Of a stretch of 46,728 bases of DNA, positions 1 to 8,586 are shown piece after piece; the first letter of the stretch is position 1, and the number at the start of each line of letters is the position of its first letter. Below the pieces are notes generated by a model. The model did no database searches. It was not told the DNA's origin and was given only the letters and a program-made list of their open reading frames with translations. Source of the stretch: Porticoccaceae bacterium (GTDB lineage Bacteria > Pseudomonadota > Gammaproteobacteria > Pseudomonadales > Porticoccaceae); the NCBI GenBank assembly GCA_012960115.1, contig DUBX01000027.1:1-46728 (forward strand). The letters are read 5' to 3'. The position numbers and the translations under genes are program-made.

Positions 1-2
1 TT

Positions 3-389
3 AGTGGGCATTCTATGGGTGCTTATGGTGCATTTAGATTAGGTCTTAATCACAGTGATATTTTTAATTCATTCGCTGCTCATAGTGGTCCAATCCACCT
101 TGAAAGTTTAAATAATCCCTTTTTAATTAATGCAATTTTGATAGAATCTTTTTTTGGACCCCTTGACCCAGATAATGGATCATTTTCAATGATGATGTTG
201 AGGCATTTTCTACCGAAGACTTTTACCGTAGTTAACAGTAGAAAACCTTCTAAAAAGAGGGTAAATGTTGGTGGGTATTGTGCGGGGGTTACTGTGTTTA
301 CGTGTTGCAGTGACCTAGCTAGACTAGTATCACCGCTTGGCCTCCATTATGGCGAGACCCCAATGTTTTTGAAAACCCTTAATGTTTAA
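3..389 (+). pseudogene. C-terminal remnant of a putative esterase, cut by the window edge
   Basis: The open frame runs in from the left edge; the first visible residues are SGHSMGAYGA, the nucleophile elbow (G-H-S-M-G) of the putative esterase / S-formylglutathione-hydrolase-like alpha/beta-hydrolase family. The following stretch, to about FFGPLDPDNGSF, still reads like that family. After about 70 residues the resemblance stops, and the remaining 50 residues (many Arg, Cys and Val, no acid or His catalytic motif) look like read-through of non-coding DNA to a stop at 387-389. Members normally continue for more than 100 residues past the elbow, with a catalytic Asp and His. I infer a frameshifted or deleted gene. 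The 5' part is outside the window, so I cannot tell whether the N-terminus is intact. Confidence 0.5.
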
Positions 390-485
390 ACTGCCAACCA
401 GTCGACATTTTTACCGTCTAAATGTAGAAATCGGATGACATTAGTTACTAGGCACTGGATATAGTTATTGTTTTATTATGGGCGC

Positions 486-698
486 TTAGTTAGCGTTGCT
501 TAGGACTAAACCAACCACCACAGCGACACATAAAATAAACACAATGGTGAAGATAAAGCCGCCAATAATGAAAGCCAGAGGGTTTCCGCCAGCGAAGTCT
601 TCTTGGCGGTTTTTGTCGCTCTGTACACCGATGCCCGCCGCTAGAATGTTTTTGATGAGAGATCCTATCTTTTGTTTTTTCTTGGATTCTTTTGCCAC
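486..698 (-). CDS. DUF2970 small membrane protein
   Basis: This 70-residue protein matches the DUF2970 pattern: a basic Lys-rich N-terminus, a central stretch reading AAGIGVQSDKNRQEDFAGGN, then one hydrophobic helix (about residues 42-66) ending near the C-terminus. It is probably a single-pass inner-membrane protein with its basic end in the cytoplasm; the function is unknown. The start is GTG at 698-696; the nearby ATG at 711-709 is out of frame and meets a stop after two codons. No good Shine-Dalgarno is visible. It begins 17 bases after the metH stop on the same strand, so it is probably transcribed with metH. Confidence 0.8.
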   Translation of the reverse strand: MAKESKKKQKIGSLIKNILAAGIGVQSDKNRQEDFAGGNPLAFIIGGFIFTIVFILCVAVVVGLVLSNAN

Positions 699-715
699 TT
701 TTTTAACTCATTTTT

Positions 716-3700
716 TTAATCATTGAGAATTGGGGTGAGCCAGCGTTCCAGCTCTGTGACTGTCATGCCCTTGCGTTCAGCGAGCGATTCTACTTGATCG
801 GCAGCTATTTTACCCGTATTGAAATATTTAGCATCGGGATGGCCAAAATACCAACCACTGACGGCTGCTGCGGGAGCCATGGCAAAATTTTCGGTGAGTT
901 CTAGTCCTATAGTCTCTTTCACGTCTAGTAGTTCAAATAGTGCTGCTTTCTCTGTGTGGTCGGGACAGGCGGGGTAGCCTGGAGCAGGTCGAATACCGCG
1001 ATATTTTTCTTTAATCAGCGACTCATTGTCTAGTGTTTCCTCTGTAGCGTAGCCCCAGTATTCTTTTCTCACTCGATGGTGAAGGTGTTCTGCAAAGGCC
1101 TCAGCCAAACGGTCGGCGAGGGCCTTGACCATAATCGAATTATAATCATCATGCTGGGCTTCATACTCGGCTGCTAGGTCGTCAGCACCTATGCCTGTAG
1201 TGACCGCAAAAGCACCGATATAATCGTTTAAATCAGTCTCTTTAGGTGCGATAAAGTCCGCCAAAGAGATAAGTTGCTCACTGGCGCCGGGTTTTTGGAT
1301 CTGTTGCCGAATTTGGTGCAATGTAGCCAGTGTGCTAGATCGGTCACTGTCAGCATAGACATCAATATCATCATGGTTAACTGTGTTGGCCGGCCATAGG
1401 CCGAATACTGCACGTGCGGTAAGACGCTTATTGTCGATAATGTCTTTTAGTAGCGTCTGGGCATCCGCGAACAAATTAGTGGCGGCTTCGCCAACGACGT
1501 TGTCGTTTAGAATCTTCGGGTACTTACCAACTAGATCCCAGGTAATAAAGAAAGGCGTCCAGTCGATGTAGGGCACTAAGGTTTCCAGGGGATAGTCGTC
1601 TAGCACTGTCACACCTAAATTATTCGGAATCTCAGGCTGATGGTCACGCCAGTTAATCTGAGGCTTTTGCTTGATGGCATCTCTATAGGTGAAAACGGTG
1701 CCTCTGGGGGTTCGATTAGCTGTACGTAACCTTACAGCCTCATAATCAAGTTGTATCTCAGCAATAAATGCATCTCGGTGTTCGGTGCTAATGAGCTTGC
1801 TAGCCACACCTACGGCTCGAGAGGCATCAGATACATAGATGGTCTGGTTGTTTTCATAGCCGGGCGCGATCTTAACGGCTGTATGGGCCTTTGACGTGGT
1901 GGCGCCGCCAATCATTAATGGGATTGTAAAGCCTTGGCGCTGCATTTCTTTGCCCAAGGTTACCATCTCATCCAAAGAGGGCGTAATTAGCCCAGATAGA
2001 CCTATAATATCAACGTTGAGTTCTTTCGCGGTTTCAAGAATTTTTTGAGCAGGCACCATTACACCCAAATCGATGACTTCATAGTTATTACATTGCAGCA
2101 CCACACCGACTATATTTTTACCTATGTCGTGCACGTCACCTTTGACTGTTGCCATTAGGATTCTGCCATTGGCGCTGGCCGCAATGTCTTTTGCGTCTTC
2201 AATGTAAGGTTGTAAGTAGGCCACTGCTTGCTTCATAACACGGGCTGATTTTACGACTTGAGGTAGAAACATTTTGCCAGCCCCGAATAGGTCGCCGACG
2301 ATATTCATTCCATCCATTAAAGCGCCCTCAATAACATGTAGGGGGCGCTCTGCCAGTTGCCGGGCCTCTTCAGTGTCTTCTTCTATAAAGGCTGTGATGC
2401 CTTTAACAAGGGCATATTCAAGGCGACGGTTAACATTGCCTTCACGCCAGGTTAAATCTTCAGTTTTGGCCTGAGTTGTCCCATCACTCCTGTAATTGTC
2501 TGCGATGGCGAGTAGATTCTCAGTGCCCTCTGTGGTGCGGAACAAGACGACATCTTCCACGACTTTCCGGAGTTCTTCAGGTAGGTCGTCATAGACCGCC
2601 AGCTGACCGGCATTGACAATACCCATACTCAGGCCTTCGCGGATGGCATGGTAGAGAAACACTGAGTGAATGGCTTCGCGCACGGGATTATTGCCACGAA
2701 AGGAGAATGAGACATTGGATATGCCACCACTGATCAGAGCATGGGGTAGATTCTTTTTAATCCAGCTGCTAGCTTCTATAAAGTCGAGACCATAGCGGTT
2801 GTGCTCTTCAATACCCGTGGCTACTGCGAACACATTGGGGTCAAAGATAATGTCTTCAGCGGGGAAGCCAATGTCATTGACCAAAATATCGTAGCTTCGC
2901 TGACAAATTAGCTGGCGCCGTTCAAGGTTATCGGCCTGGCCATTTTCATCAAAAGCCATCACCACAATGGCCGCGCCGTGCTTTTTACACAGTTTAGCTT
3001 TTTCAATAAACTTGGCTTCGCCTTCTTTTAGGCTAATGCTATTAACCACTGACTTGCCTTGAATGCATTTTAGCCCAGCTTCAATCACCTCCCATTTTGA
3101 GGAGTCAACCATAATGGGCAATCGGCAAATATCGGGTTCCGAGGCGATTAGGTTTAAAAATTTAGTCATGGCCGGCAACGACTCAAGCATGCCTTCATCC
3201 ATGTTCACATCAATAATCTGCGCACCGTTAACCACCTGCTGGCGAGCCACCTCGAGTGCTGCATCATAGTTCTCTTCGAGAATTAGACGTTTAAACGCAG
3301 CCGATCCGGTGACATTGCAACGCTCGCCAATATTCACAAATAACGAGTCGACATTGATCGTAAAAGGCTCAAGGCCAGAAAGGCGGCATGCTGGTGCTAT
3401 AACGGGGACCTTACGTGGACTCACTTTGGCGACGGCAGTGGCGATAACTCGAATATGGTCTGGTGTGGTACCACAGCACCCGCCAACAATATTCAGCAGG
3501 CCAGAACTGGCGAATTCAGCGACGGTTTCAGCCATAGCGTCCGGGTCTAAATCATAGCCACCAAACTCGTTGGGTAATCCAGCATTTGGGTGCGAGCTAA
3601 CCAGGGTGTCAGCGATTGTAGAAATCTCGAGAAGATGAGGGCGTAATTCTCTGGGGCCAAGAGCACAGTTCAGGCCAATACTTATCGGTTTGGCGTGACG

Positions 3701-4390
3701 TACCGAGTTCCAGAAAGCCTCAGGGGTTTGACCAGACAGAGTGCGTCCACTGGCATCGGTAATAGTGCCGCTGATCATAATAGGTAGCTCAAAACCTTGC
3801 TTTTCAAACACCACTTGTACCGCAAAGAGTGCGGCTTTAGCATTTAAAGTATCAAATATAGTCTCGACCATGATCAGATCTACGCCACCTTCAATCAGCG
3901 CTTCGCAAGACTCTATATACGCCTCTACCAGCTCATCAAAGGTCACATTTCGAGCGCCAGGATCATTGACGTCTGGTGATAGCGAGGCCGTCCGGCTAGT
4001 GGGTCCTAAGACTCCGGCGACAAAGCGCGGGCGTTCAAGCGTTGAAAACTCATCGGCGGCTATGCGTGCTAGCTGCGCAGAGACCACATTTATCTCTCGA
4101 GAGATTTCCTGCATATGGTAATCAGCTTGCGAGATAGTGGTAGAGTTAAAGGTGTTAGTTTCAATAATATCAGCGCCAGCCTCTAGATAGGCTCGGTGAA
4201 TATCACAGATAATATCTGGTTGGGTAAGACTTAGTAGGTCATTGTTGCCTTTGATATCGCAGTGCCAGTCCGCAAAGCGCTCACCCCGGAAATGCTCTTC
4301 TTCTAGAGTGTATTGCTGTATCATAGTCCCCATGGCTCCGTCTAGGACTAGGATACGGTTTTGGGCTGCTAGGGTTATTGAATCAGTCAT
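716..4390 (-). CDS. metH: Cobalamin-dependent methionine synthase
   Basis: Cytosolic 5-methyltetrahydrofolate-homocysteine methyltransferase, which makes methionine and regenerates tetrahydrofolate. The full four-module layout is visible in 1224 residues, the usual length. The homocysteine domain (1-325) has the zinc cysteines C242 (LNCALG) and C305/C306 ([10 protein letters not shown]). The pterin domain (about 345-620) starts at [10 protein letters not shown]. The B12 cap and cobalamin domains (about 650-890) carry G-D-V-H754-D-I-G, whose His is the lower cobalt ligand. The C-terminal reactivation domain (about 900-1224) has [12 protein letters not shown]. The start ATG at 4390 gives the normal N-terminus ending in the LDGAMGT motif. 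It is divergent from nfuA. A -10-like TATGAT (minus strand, 4452-4447) and a perfect palindrome at 4423-4438 suggest repressor control. Confidence 0.97.
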   Translation of the reverse strand: MTDSITLAAQNRILVLDGAMGTMIQQYTLEEEHFRGERFADWHCDIKGNNDLLSLTQPDIICDIHRAYLEAGADIIETNTFNSTTISQADYHMQEISREINVVSAQLARIAADEFSTLERPRFVAGVLGPTSRTASLSPDVNDPGARNVTFDELVEAYIESCEALIEGGVDLIMVETIFDTLNAKAALFAVQVVFEKQGFELPIMISGTITDASGRTLSGQTPEAFWNSVRHAKPISIGLNCALGPRELRPHLLEISTIADTLVSSHPNAGLPNEFGGYDLDPDAMAETVAEFASSGLLNIVGGCCGTTPDHIRVIATAVAKVSPRKVPVIAPACRLSGLEPFTINVDSLFVNIGERCNVTGSAAFKRLILEENYDAALEVARQQVVNGAQIIDVNMDEGMLESLPAMTKFLNLIASEPDICRLPIMVDSSKWEVIEAGLKCIQGKSVVNSISLKEGEAKFIEKAKLCKKHGAAIVVMAFDENGQADNLERRQLICQRSYDILVNDIGFPAEDIIFDPNVFAVATGIEEHNRYGLDFIEASSWIKKNLPHALISGGISNVSFSFRGNNPVREAIHSVFLYHAIREGLSMGIVNAGQLAVYDDLPEELRKVVEDVVLFRTTEGTENLLAIADNYRSDGTTQAKTEDLTWREGNVNRRLEYALVKGITAFIEEDTEEARQLAERPLHVIEGALMDGMNIVGDLFGAGKMFLPQVVKSARVMKQAVAYLQPYIEDAKDIAASANGRILMATVKGDVHDIGKNIVGVVLQCNNYEVIDLGVMVPAQKILETAKELNVDIIGLSGLITPSLDEMVTLGKEMQRQGFTIPLMIGGATTSKAHTAVKIAPGYENNQTIYVSDASRAVGVASKLISTEHRDAFIAEIQLDYEAVRLRTANRTPRGTVFTYRDAIKQKPQINWRDHQPEIPNNLGVTVLDDYPLETLVPYIDWTPFFITWDLVGKYPKILNDNVVGEAATNLFADAQTLLKDIIDNKRLTARAVFGLWPANTVNHDDIDVYADSDRSSTLATLHQIRQQIQKPGASEQLISLADFIAPKETDLNDYIGAFAVTTGIGADDLAAEYEAQHDDYNSIMVKALADRLAEAFAEHLHHRVRKEYWGYATEETLDNESLIKEKYRGIRPAPGYPACPDHTEKAALFELLDVKETIGLELTENFAMAPAAAVSGWYFGHPDAKYFNTGKIAADQVESLAERKGMTVTELERWLTPILND

Positions 4391-4422
4391 AATGCGCGGC
4401 TATACCTTTATTGCTCTACTTT

Positions 4423-4438
4423 ATCGAAATATTTCGAT
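4423..4438. promoter_or_regulatory. Perfect 16-bp palindrome upstream of metH, probable operator
   Basis: ATCGAAATATTTCGAT is its own reverse complement over all 16 bases. It lies 33-48 bases upstream of the metH ATG and starts 9 bases downstream of a -10-like TATGAT (minus strand, 4452-4447), so it would cover the start of transcription, a usual place for a repressor site. It does not resemble the MetJ box AGACGTCT. Operators of this general form (ATC-A/T-rich-GAT) are known for ArsR-type methionine-cycle regulators such as SahR, but I cannot confirm that assignment, and no such regulator is in the window. Confidence 0.55.
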
Positions 4439-4561
4439 GGATGTGCATCATACCACCTATTATTAACAATGCGACCTGTAATTGCTACTTGGGGGTATGT
4501 CTAAGCTGATCTATAGCGTAAAATGGCTAATCATCGCGCTCAATGGAATTAGAATAGAAGC

Positions 4562-5143
4562 ATGTTAAACGTCAATATTACTGAATCAGCTCAAGACTAT
4601 TTAGCGGGCCTGCTTGAGAAGCAGAACTGCGAAGGTATTGGCATCCGTATGTTTGTGTCAGACCCAGGCACCCCAAAAGCTGAGACTTGCATTGCTTATA
4701 GTCGTCCTGGAGAGCACAACGAAGAAGACTTAATTGTCGAGTACGGAAAGTTTAATGGCTACTATGAGCAGCGTAGCATTCCCTTTTTAGATGACGCTAA
4801 GGTCGACTTTGCTGAAGATAAATTTGGTGGTCAGCTTACTATACGCGCGCCCAATTCTAGGTTACCCAACATAAATGACGATAGTCCGGTAGAAGATAAG
4901 GTTAACTATCTGCTTTATAACGAAATCAACCCGAGCTTGGCATCACATGGTGGCGTGGTCTCTTTGTCAGAAATGTCCGATGGCTTTGCGGTGTTGGAGT
5001 TTGGCGGAGGCTGTCAGGGTTGCTCTGCGGTTGATTTAACCTTGAAAGAGGGTGTTGAGAAAACGCTCATGGAGAAGATCCCAGAACTCAAAGGCGTGCG
5101 CGACGTGACTGATCATACAGATACAAGTAACGCCTATATGTAA
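4562..5143 (+). CDS. nfuA: Fe-S biogenesis scaffold/carrier protein NfuA
   Basis: This cytosolic protein receives and delivers [4Fe-4S] clusters, particularly under oxidative stress or iron shortage. Its 193 residues match the NfuA length and layout. The N-terminal A-type-like (IscA-fold) domain (about 1-105) lacks the full set of A-type cysteines. The C-terminal Nfu domain (about 110-193) carries the cluster-binding pair C151-x-x-C154 in [11 protein letters not shown]. Likely clients nearby include aconitase B, SdhB and MiaE. It is divergent from metH, with 171 bases between the start codons. It starts at ATG 4562 with only a weak ribosome site (AGAAG), and galT follows 45 bases later on the same strand. 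Confidence 0.95.
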   Translation: MLNVNITESAQDYLAGLLEKQNCEGIGIRMFVSDPGTPKAETCIAYSRPGEHNEEDLIVEYGKFNGYYEQRSIPFLDDAKVDFAEDKFGGQLTIRAPNSRLPNINDDSPVEDKVNYLLYNEINPSLASHGGVVSLSEMSDGFAVLEFGGGCQGCSAVDLTLKEGVEKTLMEKIPELKGVRDVTDHTDTSNAYM

Positions 5144-5188
5144 TGAATAGTGGGGCGCGAAGGCCACTAAATATAACAAGAGCCGTCT

Positions 5189-6238
5189 ATGCCCAAGGCC
5201 ATATTTGATCCTGCAGACCATCCACATCGGCGGTTTAATCCGCTGACAGGCCAGTGGGTGATGGTCTCACCACACAGAGCCAAGCGGCCTTGGAGTGGTC
5301 AGGCCGAACCGGTGCCAGAGCAACAGCTACCAGCCCATGATGAAAACTGCCTGCTATGCCCAAACAATGAGCGCATATCAGGTGAACTGAATTCAAATTA
5401 CCCGTCTACCTATGTGTTTGCTAATGATTTTGCCGCACTTAAACCAGATGCTCCGGAGGTTCCTGAAGCCGAGAATCGTCTATTTAAGGCCGCTAACGCA
5501 CGGGGTTTAAGTCGTGTTATCTGCTTTTCACCTGATCACAGCAAAACCATCCCAGAATTGCCAGTGGCCAATATTCGCGCGCTGGTGGATACCTGGAATG
5601 AGCAGATTGAAGAGTTAGGAAAAGACTATCTGTGGGTGCAAGTGTTTGAAAATAAGGGTGAAACTATGGGTTGTTCACAGCCCCATCCGCATGGTCAGGT
5701 ATGGGCCAATAGCTTTTTACCCAATGAAGTTGCTCGTAAAGACCAGCATCTAAAAGCGTATTTTGAGGAAAACGGGTCCAATCTGCTACTGGACTATATT
5801 GATGCCGAACTCAAAGATGGGCAGCGCATAGTCGTAGAGACCGAGCATTGGCTAGCGGTTGTTCCCTACTGGGCTGCCTGGCCATTTGAGACGATGCTTT
5901 TGCCCAAGGTGGCCGCGCGCAGAATGTCCGATCTCAATAGCCAGCAGCTGGATGATCTAGCGATTGCAATGAAAAAACTAACCAGTCGTTACGACAACCT
6001 CTTTCAGTGCTCTTTTCCTTATTCGATGGGTTGGCACTATGCGCCGTTCTTCGCCGAGGGTGAACAGATCGATCACTGGCAACTACATGCATTGTTTTAC
6101 CCACCCCTGCTAAGGTCAGCTTCCGTGCGGAAATTCATGGTTGGTTATGAAATGCTAGCTGAGAGTCAGCGGGATTTAACCGCTGAACAGGCCGCAGAGA
6201 AACTGCGCGATGTTAGCGATATTCATTACAAAGAATAA
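5189..6238 (+). CDS. galT: Galactose-1-phosphate uridylyltransferase
   Basis: Leloir-pathway enzyme exchanging UMP between UDP-glucose and galactose-1-phosphate through a uridylyl-histidine intermediate. The 349-residue protein begins with the family pattern ([20 protein letters not shown]). It carries the zinc ligands C54 and C57 (CLLC), H117 and H166, and the nucleophile H168 in PHPHGQ; each is two residues later than in the E. coli enzyme. The C-terminal half has [12 protein letters not shown] and the [11 protein letters not shown] region. It is the first gene of a galT-galK-galM run. I see no galE or sugar transporter in the window, so UDP-glucose regeneration must be encoded elsewhere. 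Confidence 0.95.
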   Translation: MPKAIFDPADHPHRRFNPLTGQWVMVSPHRAKRPWSGQAEPVPEQQLPAHDENCLLCPNNERISGELNSNYPSTYVFANDFAALKPDAPEVPEAENRLFKAANARGLSRVICFSPDHSKTIPELPVANIRALVDTWNEQIEELGKDYLWVQVFENKGETMGCSQPHPHGQVWANSFLPNEVARKDQHLKAYFEENGSNLLLDYIDAELKDGQRIVVETEHWLAVVPYWAAWPFETMLLPKVAARRMSDLNSQQLDDLAIAMKKLTSRYDNLFQCSFPYSMGWHYAPFFAEGEQIDHWQLHALFYPPLLRSASVRKFMVGYEMLAESQRDLTAEQAAEKLRDVSDIHYKE

Positions 6239-6266
6239 AAAATGTGTGGGCCAGTCTGAGGGGAAA

Positions 6267-7475
6267 ATGACAAAGAAGGCAAACCAATCATTGATCGACA
6301 CGGCTCTAGTTGAGCGAGTTCAGCAAACATTTGCGAGCAGCTATGGCCATGCTCCAACCCATCTTGTGCAGGCCCCTGGTCGTGTTAATTTGATCGGGGA
6401 ACACACAGATTATAACGGTGGTTTTGTTTTGCCATGCGCGATTAATTATCAAACCATAGTCGCCTCGACTGCCCGCAAGGACAACCTAATTCGGATAATC
6501 GCCGTCGATTACGATAATCAAACAGATGAGTTCGACCTAAGCCAAGAGATAGCCTTTCAGCACGATCGCATGTGGCCCAATTATATTCGCGGTGTAGTAG
6601 TCGGCTTGCTCAGTCGTGGCTGGTCTTTCGCTGGCGCAGACTTAGTGGTTAGCGGCAATATCCCCCAAGGCGCCGGGCTAAGCTCGTCAGCTGCCCTGGA
6701 AGTGGCTATAGGCCAAACCTTCAAAGAGCTTTATGACTTAGCCATTAATGGCGTCGATATTGCCCTTAATGCGCAGCAGGCAGAGAACGATTTTGTTGGC
6801 TGTAATTCCGGCATTATGGATCAGATGATCTCAGTAAAAGGAGAGCAGGGCAGTGCCCTAATGCTCGACTGTCGCAGTCTCGAGGCTCAGTCTGTGGCTA
6901 TGCCGAACAACACCGCAGTAGTGATTGTAAATAGCAATAAAAAGCGCGGTTTAGTGGACAGTGAATATAACGTCCGACGTTTTCAGTGCGAGCAATCAGC
7001 TGCCTTTTTTAAAGTACCAGCGTTACGCGATGTAACTTTAGACATGTTTGAATCCAAGTCTGCTGAGTTGGATTCTGTATTGGCAAAACGTGCCCATCAT
7101 GTAATCACCGAGAACCACAGAACTCAACTGGCAGCCGAATTACTCAGGCAAGGCGACTTGGTGCAAATGGGCCAACTAATGGCAGAATCACATCATTCTA
7201 TGCGCTATGACTTTGAGATCACCGTGCCTGAGATTGATATTTTGGTTGAGATCATTAAATCGGCAATAGGAGATCGCGGTGGTGTGCGTATGACGGGTGG
7301 TGGTTTTGGCGGTTGTGTAGTCAGTCTAATTCCAGCTGATTTAGTCGATGCTGTAAAAGGCGCCGTGGAAGAACATTACCAGCAGCAGACGGGGCTTGAA
7401 GCCTCAATTTACGTCTGTCAGGCCAGCGGTGGAGCCGGCCTAATCCAAGACATACCAGCATCAGCAAGGCTATGA
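6267..7475 (+). CDS. galK: Galactokinase
   Basis: Phosphorylates galactose at C1 with ATP. GHMP-kinase motifs are all present: substrate motif [12 protein letters not shown] (residues 38-49), the phosphate loop [13 protein letters not shown] (133-145), the catalytic base D185 in NSGIMDQM, and the C-terminal [11 protein letters not shown] motif. I start it at ATG 6267 (402 residues) rather than at an in-frame ATG at 6210 inside galT, because 6267 follows a strong ribosome site (GAGGGG, 6258-6263) and gives the standard N-terminal length. It begins 28 bases after galT and its stop overlaps the galM start by 4 bases (ATGA, 7472-7475), so galT, galK and galM are co-transcribed. Confidence 0.95.
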   Translation: MTKKANQSLIDTALVERVQQTFASSYGHAPTHLVQAPGRVNLIGEHTDYNGGFVLPCAINYQTIVASTARKDNLIRIIAVDYDNQTDEFDLSQEIAFQHDRMWPNYIRGVVVGLLSRGWSFAGADLVVSGNIPQGAGLSSSAALEVAIGQTFKELYDLAINGVDIALNAQQAENDFVGCNSGIMDQMISVKGEQGSALMLDCRSLEAQSVAMPNNTAVVIVNSNKKRGLVDSEYNVRRFQCEQSAAFFKVPALRDVTLDMFESKSAELDSVLAKRAHHVITENHRTQLAAELLRQGDLVQMGQLMAESHHSMRYDFEITVPEIDILVEIIKSAIGDRGGVRMTGGGFGGCVVSLIPADLVDAVKGAVEEHYQQQTGLEASIYVCQASGGAGLIQDIPASARL

Positions 7476-8530
7476 CACAGCAGCAACTAATGACCGACAA
7501 ACCCTATAGCGATGGGCTGCCTGCACAGCTGGTTATACTCAAAAATAAACAAGGCCTGCGCGTTACCTTAATGGATATAGGAGCGACCTGGCTAAGCTGT
7601 ATAGTCCCTGTCAAAGGAGAGGAAAGAGAGGTACTTCTAGGTGTAAATAGCCTAGCGGACTTTGAAAGCCAGACTGCTTACCTAGGCTCAACCATTGGCC
7701 GCTACGCTAATAGAATTAACGGCGGAAAATTAAAAATTGGCAGTGAGTCCTACCAGCTGGACACCAACCAAAACGGCAATACATTACATGGCGGCAGTCA
7801 GGGTTTTGATAAGCGCCGCTGGCAAATTGCCGAGCAAACTCCAACCAGTGTGCTGTTTAACTTAACTTCCATCGACGGTGATCAAGGTTTTCCCGGTACA
7901 GTCACTGTTGGTGTTCGTTACAGCCTAACCGACAACAACCGCATCGAAATTAACTATAGTGGAAGCACAGACCGTCCAACCGTACTCAATCTCACCAATC
8001 ACGCGTATTTTAATTTATTGGGTGCAGAGTCTGGCAATGACTGCCTATCCCACCGTTTAACAATCGCCAGCGAAGCCTATCTACCCACTAATAAGTTCGG
8101 CATCCCAAATGCACAGCTAACCGACGTTGCAGGTAGCCCATTTGATTTTAGAGCCCAAACAGTCCTAGGCGACCAGCTTCAATGGTGGAACAAGTCCAAT
8201 CCCCATGATCAGAAGGTTGGTTTTGATCAATCATATTTACTCAGTAAAGATACCGACCGAGACATCGAGCCATCTGCAACGGTTGTATCCCCCGATGATT
8301 TAATAACCCTAAGCGTATTTACCGATAAGCCAGCGTTGCAACTTTACACTGGCATTTGGCTACAGGGCTCGCCAAACCGCAGTGGAGATCACTATGGTAT
8401 GAGTGCAGGGCTGGCCCTGGAAACGCAGTTTTTACCGGACTCTCCCAGTCACCCTGAATGGTTACCCGGCTGCATCCTGAAGCCAGAAGACGAGTATTGC
8501 TCTACCACTAGCTATCAATTTGATTATTAA
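7472..8530 (+). CDS. galM: Aldose 1-epimerase (mutarotase)
   Basis: Interconverts beta- and alpha-galactose (and glucose) so that galactokinase receives the alpha anomer. The 352-residue protein has the family landmarks: GRYANRI (76-82), H106 in TLHGG, the catalytic acid H177 in [10 protein letters not shown], and the catalytic base E317 in [11 protein letters not shown]. There is no obvious signal peptide, so it should be cytosolic. Its ATG overlaps the galK stop (ATGA), implying translational coupling; a second in-frame ATG seven codons in is possible. It is the last gene of the galTKM unit, and a strong hairpin follows 10 bases after the stop. Confidence 0.93.
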   Translation: MTQQQLMTDKPYSDGLPAQLVILKNKQGLRVTLMDIGATWLSCIVPVKGEEREVLLGVNSLADFESQTAYLGSTIGRYANRINGGKLKIGSESYQLDTNQNGNTLHGGSQGFDKRRWQIAEQTPTSVLFNLTSIDGDQGFPGTVTVGVRYSLTDNNRIEINYSGSTDRPTVLNLTNHAYFNLLGAESGNDCLSHRLTIASEAYLPTNKFGIPNAQLTDVAGSPFDFRAQTVLGDQLQWWNKSNPHDQKVGFDQSYLLSKDTDRDIEPSATVVSPDDLITLSVFTDKPALQLYTGIWLQGSPNRSGDHYGMSAGLALETQFLPDSPSHPEWLPGCILKPEDEYCSTTSYQFDY

Positions 8531-8540
8531 CCGGCAATAA

Positions 8541-8565
8541 AAAACCCCGCATAAGCGGGGGTTTT
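8541..8565. terminator. Bidirectional rho-independent terminator between galM and acnB
   Basis: AAAACCCCGC, loop ATAA, then GCGGGG plus one extra G and TTTT. The GC stem is flanked by A and T runs, so it can stop both the rightward galM transcript and the leftward acnB transcript. Confidence 0.9.
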
Positions 8566-8586
8566 ATAACAGCATTAAAGTGCTAC

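Noticed and set aside
4391-4561. A cobalamin or SAM riboswitch upstream of metH
   Set aside because: The gap is only 171 bp, must also serve nfuA, and shows no multi-stem riboswitch pattern; the palindrome looks like a protein site.
6210-6266. galK start inside the end of galT
   Set aside because: The 19 extra residues do not match galactokinases, and a strong GAGGGG ribosome site precedes ATG 6267.
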